Below are positions 21,106-30,698 of a stretch of 64,000 nt of DNA, in pieces. The stretch's first letter is position 1. Every line of letters begins with the position of its first letter. The notes beneath the pieces are model-generated. The model saw only the letters and a program-made list of their open reading frames with translations. It made no database searches and was not told the DNA's origin. Made by a program: the position numbers and the translations under genes. The stretch comes from Lactuca virosa (Eukaryota; Streptophyta; Magnoliopsida; Asterales; Asteraceae): the NCBI GenBank assembly GCA_928212115.1, contig CAKMRJ010003334.1, positions 106,923,165 to 106,987,164 of the forward strand. The letters run 5' to 3'.

Positions 21106-21981
21106 TCAGAAAGTAAAAAGATGCGTACCTGTAGCCATAGAAGTTGTAGTGGAAGATCCTTCTTGGAGACTAGACTGGTCAAGTTTAAGAGATCTATCTA
21201 CCTCCGGGAGGGAGAGAAAGCTGGCAATCTTATCTTCTAAATCCTCGGCAACGGGAACAAGTTCCTCAAACTTGAAACATGTTACAAAAAAAAATAAGCA
21301 TAAGATTTCAGGATCCCAAAGGAAAAATATTGAAATCCTACCCTTCTTAACCCAATCCAGGGGCAAGAGATCCCCGTCGGGAATCGAGTCACGTCTCATG
21401 AAGAAGTATCTTCCTTTCCAAGCCCCATCGTTATGCTTGGTTTTCAGGATCAAAGGATACTTGTAGGTTTTTACCTTAAGGAGGAATCGGGAGTTTCCGA
21501 AATTTGTGAGATCGTATACACAGGCCATCTCAGAGAGGCCTATATTTATGCCTTTTGACTGATTTATCTGATCGATCCAATAAAGGATCCTCCAAATAAA
21601 AGACATGGCCTGGATATACGAAATCCTAGTCAACTTAAAGAATTCATAGATTATTCTCGTGAAAGGATTCCTCGGACCCAAAGAGAAGGGGTACTCAGGG
21701 AAGCACACCCAAGTGGGAGAGATAAAGTTTGGCTGAATAAGGGGATCAAAGGGTCTGAAAACGACTCCAGAAGGAAAGGCTCCAGCGAGTCTTAGAGACT
21801 CGATATCATCATCACCAAATAAGCAGGATTCCTCATAAGAGAGGATCCCCTGATCAACGAAATCATTGTCGGGAAGGGCCATCATGCTTTTGCGAGACAC
21901 CGCCATTTTTCGACCCATGGTAGAATAAAAGTCTAGAGGAAAAATTACCTTATAAATCACAAGACGGCTCAAGAAAAGCAA
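21106..21981 (-). CDS. Antisense extra ORF of the Tat element, transposase_28-like
   Basis: A 291-codon frame between integrase and 3' LTR on the strand opposite to gag-pol. The likely start is Met 22 (MGRKMAVSRK, 21918), because the first 21 residues read like leader. The middle (LIQPNFISPTWVCFPEYPF, PFTRIIYEFFKLTRISYIQ, SFIWRILYWIDQINQSKG, GLSEMACVYDLTNFGNSRF) resembles the plant 'putative gypsy-type transposon' domain (Pfam Transposase_28), which occurs in antisense extra ORFs of Tat-clade retrotransposons. A TATA box lies at 22018-22027 on the same strand. A hydrophobic stretch (ISIFFLWDPEILCLFFFV) around 21330-21265 may be another translated intron. It is intact over its length although gag-pol is badly broken. 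Function unknown. Confidence 0.75.
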   Translation of the reverse strand: MLFLSRLVIYKVIFPLDFYSTMGRKMAVSRKSMMALPDNDFVDQGILSYEESCLFGDDDIESLRLAGAFPSGVVFRPFDPLIQPNFISPTWVCFPEYPFSLGPRNPFTRIIYEFFKLTRISYIQAMSFIWRILYWIDQINQSKGINIGLSEMACVYDLTNFGNSRFLLKVKTYKYPLILKTKHNDGAWKGRYFFMRRDSIPDGDLLPLDWVKKGRISIFFLWDPEILCLFFFVTCFKFEELVPVAEDLEDKIASFLSLPEVDRSLKLDQSSLQEGSSTTTSMATGTHLFTF

Positions 21982-22017
21982 AGGAGAACGAATAGCAGAC
22001 CATGAAGATGATCCCTC

Positions 22018-22027
22018 ATATTTATAC
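22018..22027 (-). promoter_or_regulatory. TATA box for the antisense extra ORF
   Basis: On the minus strand GTATAAATAT lies about 35-45 bp upstream of the first Met (21981) and about 100 bp upstream of the more likely start (21918). Between this box and the 3' LTR there are about 190 bp of AT-rich sequence that could hold the rest of a promoter. Confidence 0.55.
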
Positions 22028-22200
22028 TGAAACAGTTAATATGATTTGACTGCTAACGGCTAGTAAACTATCCATTGGAATTTAAATCGCCTAGTCGTTA
22101 GGGGTTAAAATTGAAAATTGATATCCCATCTTCTTTTACCTATTTACTTTAAGTTATTCCTTTAATATTTATGGAACTAACCCATATATTTTCAGGAATA

Positions 22201-22213
22201 ACTTGGGGGCAAT
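22201..22213 (+). other. Polypurine tract of the Tat element
   Basis: ACTTGGGGGCAAT ends directly at the 3' LTR start (TGTTGGG). This is the usual position of the plus-strand primer. Confidence 0.75.
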
Positions 22214-22803
22214 TGTTGGGACCAGGATCCTTACTATATCCAAGATCCTCAAATATCCAGGATCCTCAGCAATATCAGGATCCCGGCTAATTACCGTTAT
22301 TATTTTTATCAATATTTATAACGGTCATATTTTGTCGATAACCAACACGTGTGCAGAAGTAGTCAAGGGAAGACCAATTCTCAACGAAGACTCATCTCAA
22401 CTATGCTAAAGACCCGGAATACTTGGTCAAATAACGTTCATGAAGCTGTCATAGAGGATCCCAGAAATATCGGACATCTTGTTGGCTGGATTAGACTATA
22501 AATTGACACTTGTAATCTGCACACGACACACTGTTCTTTAGCTCAGGCTTACTCTACGAAATTCTCTACTCATTCTTACCACGAATTTATTGTAATCTTT
22601 ACTTTATATCAATAAAATCATTAAGGCAGGTGATCATTATCACCTCTCAAGGTTTTCTGTAGGAGATCCTAACAAGGGTCAAGGGCTTTCCTTGTAAACC
22701 ATCGTGTCACTTTTCTTTTACTACTTGCCATTACACAATCTGAACATCACAGCCTCTCATTCAATTTGGTTGATTAGTACTTGTGTAATTTTTGACCAAA
22801 ACA
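22214..22803 (+). repeat. 3' LTR of the Tat element
   Basis: 590 bp, collinear with 10053-10643, from TGTTGGGACC to ...GACCAAAACA, followed by the duplication CTAAG. It differs from the 5' copy at roughly 25-30 sites by eye and keeps GGATCC at places where the 5' copy has lost it (for example near 22259). Confidence 0.93.
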
Positions 22804-23261
22804 CTAAGGTTCCTCCAAGTGTTGCATTCTAAGTTATAGGAGGGAGGAAATGTCAAGTGCACATCGTAAATTGACATATAGAAGTGACTACGAATTCCAT
22901 TAAATTGGGAATTGATGATGGGTATCATGATCAACAAGTTAACGAGTACATATAATCAGTTCACTCTAATTTTGATATGAACAAATTGGAAATGTTCATA
23001 AAGTAGTTGCATCACGTTTTGAGGGCTACCGGAACTAACATGACTGAGCATATAAAATCTAGATTCACTTCTCCTATATTTGCTATAAAATGGAAGTGTG
23101 AAAAAGATGAAAGCAAATTGACTGAGGGTTAAAGACAAATAAAGTTAGTGTGTCGACTTCCAACCCCAACGCCAAGGACAAAATAAAGGTTTACTCTGAG
23201 ATATATTGTGATAAGGCAACATGAATTCACCATAACAAACATGACTAAGAAGGCAATTGTG

Positions 23262-23262
<1 letters not shown>

Positions 23263-23308
<46 letters not shown>
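23263..23308. repeat. (TA)n microsatellite
   Basis: Uninterrupted TA dinucleotides. The minus-strand ORF 23129-23440 is produced by reading through it. Confidence 0.95.
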
Positions 23309-23310
<2 letters not shown>

Positions 23311-23652
23311 GCCATGAGAATATTACATTTAGCCCAAAAGTAATAGACTCATAATTTAGTATTGAAATTTGCAAAAATATGTAGTCACTGAAGAGAAGTA
23401 AATGACTAAAACATAGAGAACCAAAACTAATCATGGACATTGGGCTCCTCGCTACTATCCATAGGATTAGGAATCAATTTGAATTCTCTTGTGTTATTGT
23501 TATGGTCTTGTGACTGAAATTGTTACTATGAACAGTCAGTGTCATTCCAAGCCAATTTGAGGCCCTAGACAACAATGGAAAAAAAATGAAAAAAAAATCC
23601 CTTATACCTTCTCCAACACTACATAATTTTTTACAGCAAAAAACTATTCTAA

Positions 23653-23688
23653 ATTATATATATATATATATTATATATATATATATAT

Positions 23689-23737
<49 letters not shown>
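23653..23737. repeat. (TA)n microsatellite, interrupted
   Basis: TA repeats with occasional TTA breaks about every 20 bp. Confidence 0.95.
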
Positions 23738-23740
<3 letters not shown>

Positions 23741-25656
23741 TTGTCAAACACACCATTCGACTAATTAGTTCTTATTATTTTTATGTACATCTTTTTTTTT
23801 TTGTGAAAACTTCACAAAATATATTTATAGTAGAATTATAACAAAATTAATTATTTGTATATTGCTAATTTTAAACGGGTGTTATTTTATTAAAATGACA
23901 TTTGTTAATTAAAAAGTTACATAAAAGATGGTGTAAAAATTGAGTTTTTGTGTGGGGTTAGAGATGCTCTTATAGTAAAAAAAAAATATTAGAGGGTGGC
24001 TTTTTTTATTTTAAAATTAACACTTGTTATAAATTTCTCCTTATCGTTTTTGTAATAATATTAGTGGATCGTTTTTTTCCATTTCTTACTACCAGATAAA
24101 TATTTTCTAGGCAACATGTTATTATTTTAAACTTAAAAAAAAAAAGAGAAAAGAAAGTAAAGGAAACAAAAACACTTAATTGTGAACTTGTGATATTTGA
24201 GCATTTTCATAACTATTTTCCAACAATAAGGATAATGATTTTTATTTTTTTTGGACTTCAACAACAAGGATTTCAAAACTTGTGATGTTAAAGTTTTATG
24301 TTATCTGTAAATAAAATCAGGATAAAAACACATAAATTATCTTTTTATCAAAAAAACTAGAATGAAATAAGTGAAAAACAATAACCAATCTTACAATTTA
24401 CATGAATCAAAAATCAGATTAACTCAAATTGAAAATTGAAAATGAAATCTGTGAGGATGTATGAAATCAGAGTAACACGCATAGAATATCGATTTTTTTA
24501 AGGATGTGTGAAATCAGATTATCAAAATTGATGTATTAAGATTGATTAAAATTAAAAAAAATAATAAAAAAAACAGAAAATGAAATATAAAAAAATGAGA
24601 AGGTTTGCCAAAATACACAAAATCGATGTATAGAGTCTCTCGATCAACGGTGGTGAGGGGATCACCGTGATGATTATTCCAGAAGAATCGTACGTCCCTA
24701 GGTAATTACTACTGATTTTTTTATTACTCCATTTTCTTTCATTTTTCCAACCAACCGTTGTAGGTGATATATTAGGTTTTTTTTATATACTAACATAATA
24801 AGCTATATTAAAATGGGGCCCTAGAAATTTGGAGGCCCTAGACCGTCGCCCATGCTATCCCACCCATTGTCACGATCCTATGTATAGTGTTTCATGACAT
24901 TGTTATGACTTGTTTTGATTGACAAAATATCATCTTAAAATGAAAAACTTAGTCATGAAATCTATGAAGCTAGTATAGTAACAATAGTTCATAATCGATT
25001 CAAATACTTCAAAATTTTTTGATGAAATGTATTTATGGAATTGTCTTCTTGACCATATAATTGAGAAAAACATTAGTTGGATAGGATTTTGGAAGTCATT
25101 TGACCACAAGTCTCATGATAAATGCAAGTTTCATTTATCAAGATAAACAACAAAAGCATCACTTGGTGATGTAGGTATCTGTTGGAGTTAGTTTATGCTA
25201 ATGGACCGTTCAAATTGATCACAATACATGGTTAAACTAACTTTGTTACTTACAGTAGGTAGGTATATTTGTTTAATATATATGAAACCTTTAAGGTGTT
25301 TAGAGCATTCATAAAACAAAGTATTCAATTAATTGGTAAAAAGGGTAAAATACTTAGATCATATATAGATAACAAGCTTCTTAGTCAAAAAACTAACGAT
25401 CATATAAAGAGTTGTGAAATCTTTTCACAAATATATCTAACACTACCACAGATTGTTCAGTTGGAAGGAGAAACCAATCATTGTATGATTTGGTTAATGA
25501 TGAATCATACCATGCCTTTCAAATCTACCATGAGGGTTGTTACAAGAGTTATTGACCTTATACCAATAGAGAAGGTTCTAAAACATATTCTAAAATATGA
25601 AGCGAGGATACTCTGTTACTTGTATATCTGGGGTTGTGAGGCTTATGATCATCATG

Positions 25657-27437
25657 TATAACACCCAAGTTTTCATACCAGGTATACCCCAAAAATTATC
25701 TTTTCTCTTTTAAAAATTTACAAAATTAATCTTCGTGTACACTGGCACTCTGGAATACAAGAAGTTATCACAAGGATCGTACTGGCATCAAGTACAAGAT
25801 CGAGTCAGGCGTCACAATAATCTACCTGCAAAATGATCATCACAAAAACATAAGGCTCACGACTTAGTGAACAAAAACTACTGTAACATAAAATCACATA
25901 GATCACATAATCAAATAAATCATATAAATCATGTATCAAGAATCTAATAAAATCAAATTCTCAGAAATGATCTATCTCTCAGTTTGATTTATCGCTCGGT
26001 GATGATCTCTCTCTCTCTCTCTCTCTCTCAATCGATCAATCGAAATCAATATCTCAAGCACAATCTATTTTTCATTTTCTTGAAATTTATCAATCTCTTA
26101 GTTATGATCTATCTCAATCAGAATCCATCTCATCAATGATCTATCTCAAGAATCGTGATCAAACTCTCAATATGAAATTCTCTCGATTGTGATCAATCTA
26201 TCAAGCATGATCAATTTCTCAATTATACTCGAACTAACAATAATGATATATCCCATGTATCAATATCTTGAAAAATATAAAATTCTCAATAATAATCAAT
26301 CATATTGATCAAATATCACAACAACGGATGTAAAAGTAGTGTTACTTACCTGGTTAGTCGATAATCCCAATCTTGGTTTTTGATCCTTCGTCGATTCAAT
26401 GTAGCTCTATAACAACGATAAATAGAAAGACGTGAAATATAGCAGAATTAGAGATATTTGGCGCGATATAAAGGAATGCTATAATCGGGGTGCATCAGCG
26501 CATCATATGGTAGTACCTAATGATCAAATAATAAGTTCCTCAGAACTTGTCGCAACTCATTACTAGCTACCCTTTGTTACCACTTGTCAAAATAATAATC
26601 AAATCTCACAATATAATCATATCAGACTTAACACGTAAGCTAGTGACTAAATCATTCATAACGGGTAATTTCTCGATCATTAGAGTTTATAACCCTCATA
26701 GTCTCGACTAAATCTTTAATCGTAAGATTTGCTCACAAATTATCAGGGTAAAAGATACAACAACATATCCCGTAACTCGGCCTCGTATCTCCCGTAAACC
26801 GTATATCTCATTCGTTATACTCTCATGAGAATATTTCCTGAGCAGCATCTCCGATCACGCCTGCCAAAATCTACCAGATGACTCGAAAACACATATATTT
26901 ATACTATGTAGTGTGCCACGTCGTGGCCATAATCATGCCATTTCGTGGTGATTAATTGAACTCTGATTTCTCTAAGTGTCGTACTTTCCCACCATATGTC
27001 TCGGCGACTCGTCTCAGGCCACTTCGTGGTATATCTATTACCACGTCGTGTTGATCGATCAGACTCCGTCTCGCCACATATCGCTCTCCGGTTAATAAGT
27101 ATATTGGTGACTCGCTCATTTCTATGTCGTGGAAAACAAACCACCACGTCGTGGTGATCAAGAGTTTGACCGTTGACTTGACTTCGGTTGACTTTCTCAA
27201 AATAGCAACCTACTTTCATCTTATTCTTCAAACGGTCATAACTTTCTCATACGAACTCCGTTTTCGATGATCTTTATATCCACGAAATTGTCTCAAAAAT
27301 ATCTACAACTTTCTAAAATCCATTTTGCTAAATGGTAATTTCTTAATGTAAATCAACTCTACACTTTATACTATCTACTCGTCTCATAAAATTCGCATCT
27401 CGTGAAATAATACTTGTTACAAAAAACAGGTGTTACA
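25657..27437 (-). mobile_element. Gypsy solo LTR in copia D, TSD TCATG
   Basis: A 1.78-kb insert, on the minus strand from TGTAACACCTG (27437) to ...GGGTGTTATA (25657), flanked by TCATG (25652-25656 and 27438-27442). The integrase frame is continuous across one copy of the duplication. Orientation is given by a TATAAATA on the minus strand (26896-26903) and by GTATGAGAAAGTTATGACCG-like U3 sequence near 27225-27260, typical of plant gypsy LTRs. It contains reiterated CACGTCGTGG words (26910-27160), a W-box run (27169-27195) and a CT microsatellite (26005-26029). Confidence 0.9.
26896..26903 (-). promoter_or_regulatory. TATA box of the solo LTR
   Basis: TATAAATA on the minus strand, downstream (in LTR direction) of the CACGTCGTGG array, at the expected U3/R border. 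Confidence 0.55.
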
Positions 27438-28105
27438 TCATGAAGCACTTGACAAGCAAGAATACAAATCAGAGAAATGTTACTTCATTAATTCTTTTGG
27501 ATTTTTTTTATAAAGGATATAAGAACAAAGAGTTTGTCACTCGAAGGGAAATATTCTATGAAAGGGAGTTGATATATAAAGAGGCCAGTAGGATCCATAC
27601 TGATCTTGAAGAAAATCAACGGTCAACTAGAAAAGAGCCTAAAGTTAGCACTAGCTCTGAATAAGAGGTTGAGAAACCTATTGAGTCTCAAAAAAGGATT
27701 TTTGAGGAATCTGACATATCTTCATCTCTTCTCCAAAGATTCAATAGAGGATGTCATGCACCTAGTCATATAGGATAAATATTATTGAGGTAAATGAGTC
27801 AATCGGTAGATGGAAATTATAGTCTACCAGTTGTTCAAAGCTATCACTGGCCCTAAAAGCTGCAAAAGGGATAGGATCTTATACAGAGAGAGGGAGATTT
27901 AGTCCATGTATGATAACCAAGTTTGGAATCTGGTTGATCACATACGTGACCTTAAGATAATTGGTTATAAGTGTGTCTTCAAGAAGGAGAAAAACATGGA
28001 TATGAATATACATATATTCAAACTAATATATTTTGGAAAGGGTGTACAATCTTGAGATGTCTATTTATGGACTAAAACCAATATCTCGCAGTTAAAATCT
28101 CTGAT

Positions 28106-28994
28106 TCGACTCGTCTCAATGGGTCCGATTAACTTTTTCCTTGGTTTGAATATAAGACAGAGTCAAGAGGGAATATTTATCAACCAGGAGGCTTATACGA
28201 AGACCTTACTTGCGAAGTTTGGAATGGTGGGAGATTCGAAGGTGAAAGTTCCAATGGCATTTGGAACAAAACTAACACCATCATTGGACAAACCAGCTGT
28301 TGATATGACACTCTATCTTCAAATGATAGGTTCATTGATGTATCTAACTGCTAGTCCAGACATCATGTTTTTCGTTTGCTATTGTGCCAGGTTTCAAGCA
28401 AATCCTCGCGAAACCCACATGACTGCTGTGAAGAACATCTTCAGATATCTAAAAGGAACAACCTCGCTCGGAATTTGGTATCCATCTAGTTCGGGGTTCT
28501 TTGTGCAAGCATTCTCTGATGCTGATCTCGGAGGTTGCGGTCTTGATTGCAAAAGTACAACTATAGGATGTCAAGTTCTTGAAGGCAAACTTGTCAGTTG
28601 GCAATCAAAGAAATAGACCTGCGTTTCCCTATTGACTGCCGAAGTTGAATATATTGCAGCTACCTCTTGTACCTCGCAAGTCATCTGGATACAAAGTCAG
28701 CTTCATGACTATGGGATTAACATGAAGTGAATCCCCTTATACTGCGATTCCGAAAACGTCATTCGCATCTATCACAACCCAGTGCAACACTCCAAGACCA
28801 AACACATCACACTGAGGTATCACTTCATAAAAGATCACGTGGAAGATGGAAATGTCGAGATTCACTTTGTTAGATCCGCTGATCAACTGGCCGACATCTT
28901 TACGAAATCCTTACCTGAACAATCCTTTAATCGCATTCTTCAAGGCTTAGGAATGATAGAAGCTGAATCGGTTCCAAAACCACCTTCGCACTAG
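28106..28994 (+). pseudogene. Sirevirus RT C-terminus and RNase H
   Basis: Frame 28119-28616 gives the RT tail (MGPINFFLGLNIRQSQEG; LYLQMIGSLMYLTASPDIMF; CARFQANPRETHMTAVKNIF; RYLKGTTSLGIWYPSSSGF) and the start of RNase H (AFSDADLGGCGLDCKSTTIG, with the first catalytic Asp). A TAG at 28614 interrupts; the same frame continues TAEVEYIAATSCTSQVIWI (catalytic Glu), a TGA near 28728, then YCDSENVIRIYHNPVQHSK (catalytic Asp) and HSKTKHITLRYHFIKDHVED to the normal end near 28994 (DIFTKSLPEQSF). Two nonsense changes, otherwise well preserved. Confidence 0.92.
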
Positions 28995-29029
28995 GAAAGT
29001 ATTGTTCACACTACGAATGGGTGTGAAAG

Positions 29030-29165
29030 CTCGTTAGGGATTCGTAGTCTACTGTTCATCCACGAACACTCGTAGTATTTCGCAGTCAACTGATCATTCG
29101 TAGTCTACTGTTCATCTGCGAACGCTCGTAGTGGTTCGCAATCCACTGTTCATTCGGAGGTTCGG
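29030..29165 (+). repeat. 56-bp tandem repeat in the Sirevirus spacer
   Basis: About two and a half units of 56 bp starting CGTAGTCTACTGTTCATC...CGAACxCTCGTAGT. It lies just after pol. A further array (29215-29390) of about 60-bp units built on TTTTCAGAAATTTCAAAAATCCAAAAATATT follows; the ORF 29172-29399 is a translation of it. Confidence 0.7.
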
Positions 29166-29399
29166 AACTTCTTGTATACTTTTGTATATTTTTTTGTTTA
29201 TTCTTATTTAATTTTTCTGTTTTTATTTCCTTTTCAGAAATTTCAAAAATCCAAAAATATTGTATTTGTTTCTGTTTTTCTTTTTTTTCAGAAATTTCAA
29301 AAATCCAAAAATATTTTATTTGTTTTTGTTTTTACTTCTTTTTCAGAAAAATCAACATTCCAAAAATATTTTCCATTTTTATTAAAATATCAAAAATAA

Positions 29400-30698
29400 T
29401 AGATAATTGAGCAGGATTAACAGGACATATCATGATTCTCTTAAATTACGAATGATGGGGCAGGTATTCAATTCTTAATCCTTACACTAGTTAAGTGTCC
29501 CTAGAAGCATGTTGTTGCATGTAGTCTGAAGCCTCTGAGACTCTATGTTTAAAGCATTAATGAATCGATAATACCAATCGTTTCTTTCCAATCAGGCTAA
29601 TATACACATAAGTCATTGAGCTACCTTACTCTTCTCACATTGAGTTAAGAGTTGACTTCTTGGTCACTTTCGTATAGCAGAGGTACATTTCTCTTTGGAA
29701 CCATCTCCAATATTTCTCCATCACATTCGTATTCACACTCGTAGCCCTTGAGACTCTCAGAAACTGCCACTGAGGTTTATGGTTATACAATCTATGTGTT
29801 TATGATCTTAAATTCGTTATTACCACGAATTGAGTGAAACCCACAATCCAACACATATCATAGAATTGACGGTGAACAATTGAAATGTTCTAGCTTTTCA
29901 CCAAGGAATTGATGTGAGTCCACATTCGTGGTTTGTACCATGAAATCTCTTTTTATTTTTGCGAGATCTTAATGAAATGTTCTAGACCTAAGACGTTTCT
30001 TCCCATAAGATCCAATTTTTACTTTTTGAGATTTCTATCTATATCCAGCCACTCAAATTAATTCCAAAGCATACTTGTTCCTATGGCTACACTGGTCAGA
30101 CAAGTACTTCTTTCAAATGTTCGTACTTATGTTGAGTTTTGGAGTTTGGTTGAAGATGAAGTCACCCATAAGTCTTACTAAAAAGATGCCTTTCACTGTT
30201 TCTCAACAAATAGATGATTGTAATTCAACGGGACACCACACAGGATCTTCAGAGTCTCTCTTGACTCAGAATGAAGAGATCGTTGCCCGGGATCCAACTG
30301 TTTCATGTCTTTAATGACATCACTAAAATCCCATAGAAAACTTGTTTTATTTCTTTATCTTTGGTACACTCTTACACGAAGATCCATGTGATTTTCAAAA
30401 GGTCTGGTTCGTTGTCCTAATGATTACTTTCAGATTCGGAGTACAGGAAATGATGATCAATTGCGAAAGTGAGCTACTGCGAAAGTGAGCAACTGAAATG
30501 ACGATATTTAATGGATAAGATTACGATCATGATGCGTGAAAAAATCAAACTGACGCTAACATCACGTCACCTGACACACGCCTGTCACACGCCAGCCTGT
30601 CACACTTTTCAAGGCTACTTTATCGGGATTTTGGAGCACCAAACATCGATTTTCTCTCACCAATCGTACCGTATATAAGGAAATTCGACGCCTCACTT
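29400..30698 (+). other. Sirevirus spacer between pol and extra ORF; no gene
   Basis: No frame with recognisable content. A short open stretch (30075-30314) lacks any family resemblance. A region ending CCGTATATAAGGAAATTC (near 30668-30685) has a TATA-like TATATAAG about 25 bp before the extra ORF, which could be a subgenomic promoter, but this is only suggestive. Confidence 0.4.

Larger units (their letters stand above)
10053..22803 (+). mobile_element. Full-length Ty3/gypsy element of the Tat clade
   Basis: A 12.75-kb element with 5' LTR 10053-10643, 3' LTR 22214-22803, and an exact 5-bp target duplication CTAAG (10048-10052 and 22804-22808). Internal order is gag, protease, RT, RNase H, a second archaeal-type RNase H, integrase, repeat array, antisense extra ORF, PPT. 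Dual RNase H and an extra ORF between integrase and 3' LTR mark the non-chromoviral Tat clade (Ogre/Retand relatives). Many stops and a changed RT active site show it is dead. By eye the LTRs differ by roughly 5%, clearly older than the copia at 55532. A solo LTR (11454-13929) lies in gag. The element is strongly enriched for GGATCC (see findings). Confidence 0.93.
22809..24879. other. AT-rich spacer; no gene
   Basis: The sequence continues the target of the Tat insertion. It is AT-rich, with long A/T runs, two TA microsatellites and no frame that matches a known family. Words such as GAGGCCCTAGAC occur near 23550 and 24830 and could be termini of an old DNA transposon, but I could not find matching inverted ends or a duplication. 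Confidence 0.5.
24880..28105 (+). pseudogene. Decayed Ty1/copia pol (copia D), split by a solo LTR
   Basis: Readable pieces in order: GAG-pre-integrase (about 24995-25150: YLWNCLLDHIIEKNIS, where intact copies have an LWH..LGH zinc motif); integrase core with damaged catalytic strands (FNIYETFKVFRAF, 25275; VQLEGETNHCMIW; YIWGCEAYDHH, to 25656); then after the solo LTR the integrase tail (SLILLDFFYKGYKNKEF, FVTRREIFYERELIYKEAS, DLEENQ, 27443-27660); and RT beginnings (YDNQVWNLVDHIRDLKIIG, 27907-27970; MSIYGLKPISRS, near 28055). Block by block it matches the intact copia at 57904-60180, so it is the same lineage. Many stops and a deletion inside RT. The end near 28105 is where Sirevirus sequence begins. 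Confidence 0.82.

Noticed and set aside
21265..21345. A third intron in the antisense ORF (GTAGGATTTC...TTTCAAG)
   Set aside because: Donor and acceptor exist, but joining at the GT-AG borders puts a stop in frame; only a non-GT donor would keep the frame.
23129..23440. 103-codon minus-strand ORF with an Ile-Tyr run
   Set aside because: It is a read-through of a (TA)n microsatellite.
23550..24850. Possible hAT-type DNA transposon between two GAGGCCCTAGAC words
   Set aside because: The two words are in the same orientation and I found neither inverted termini nor an 8-bp duplication.
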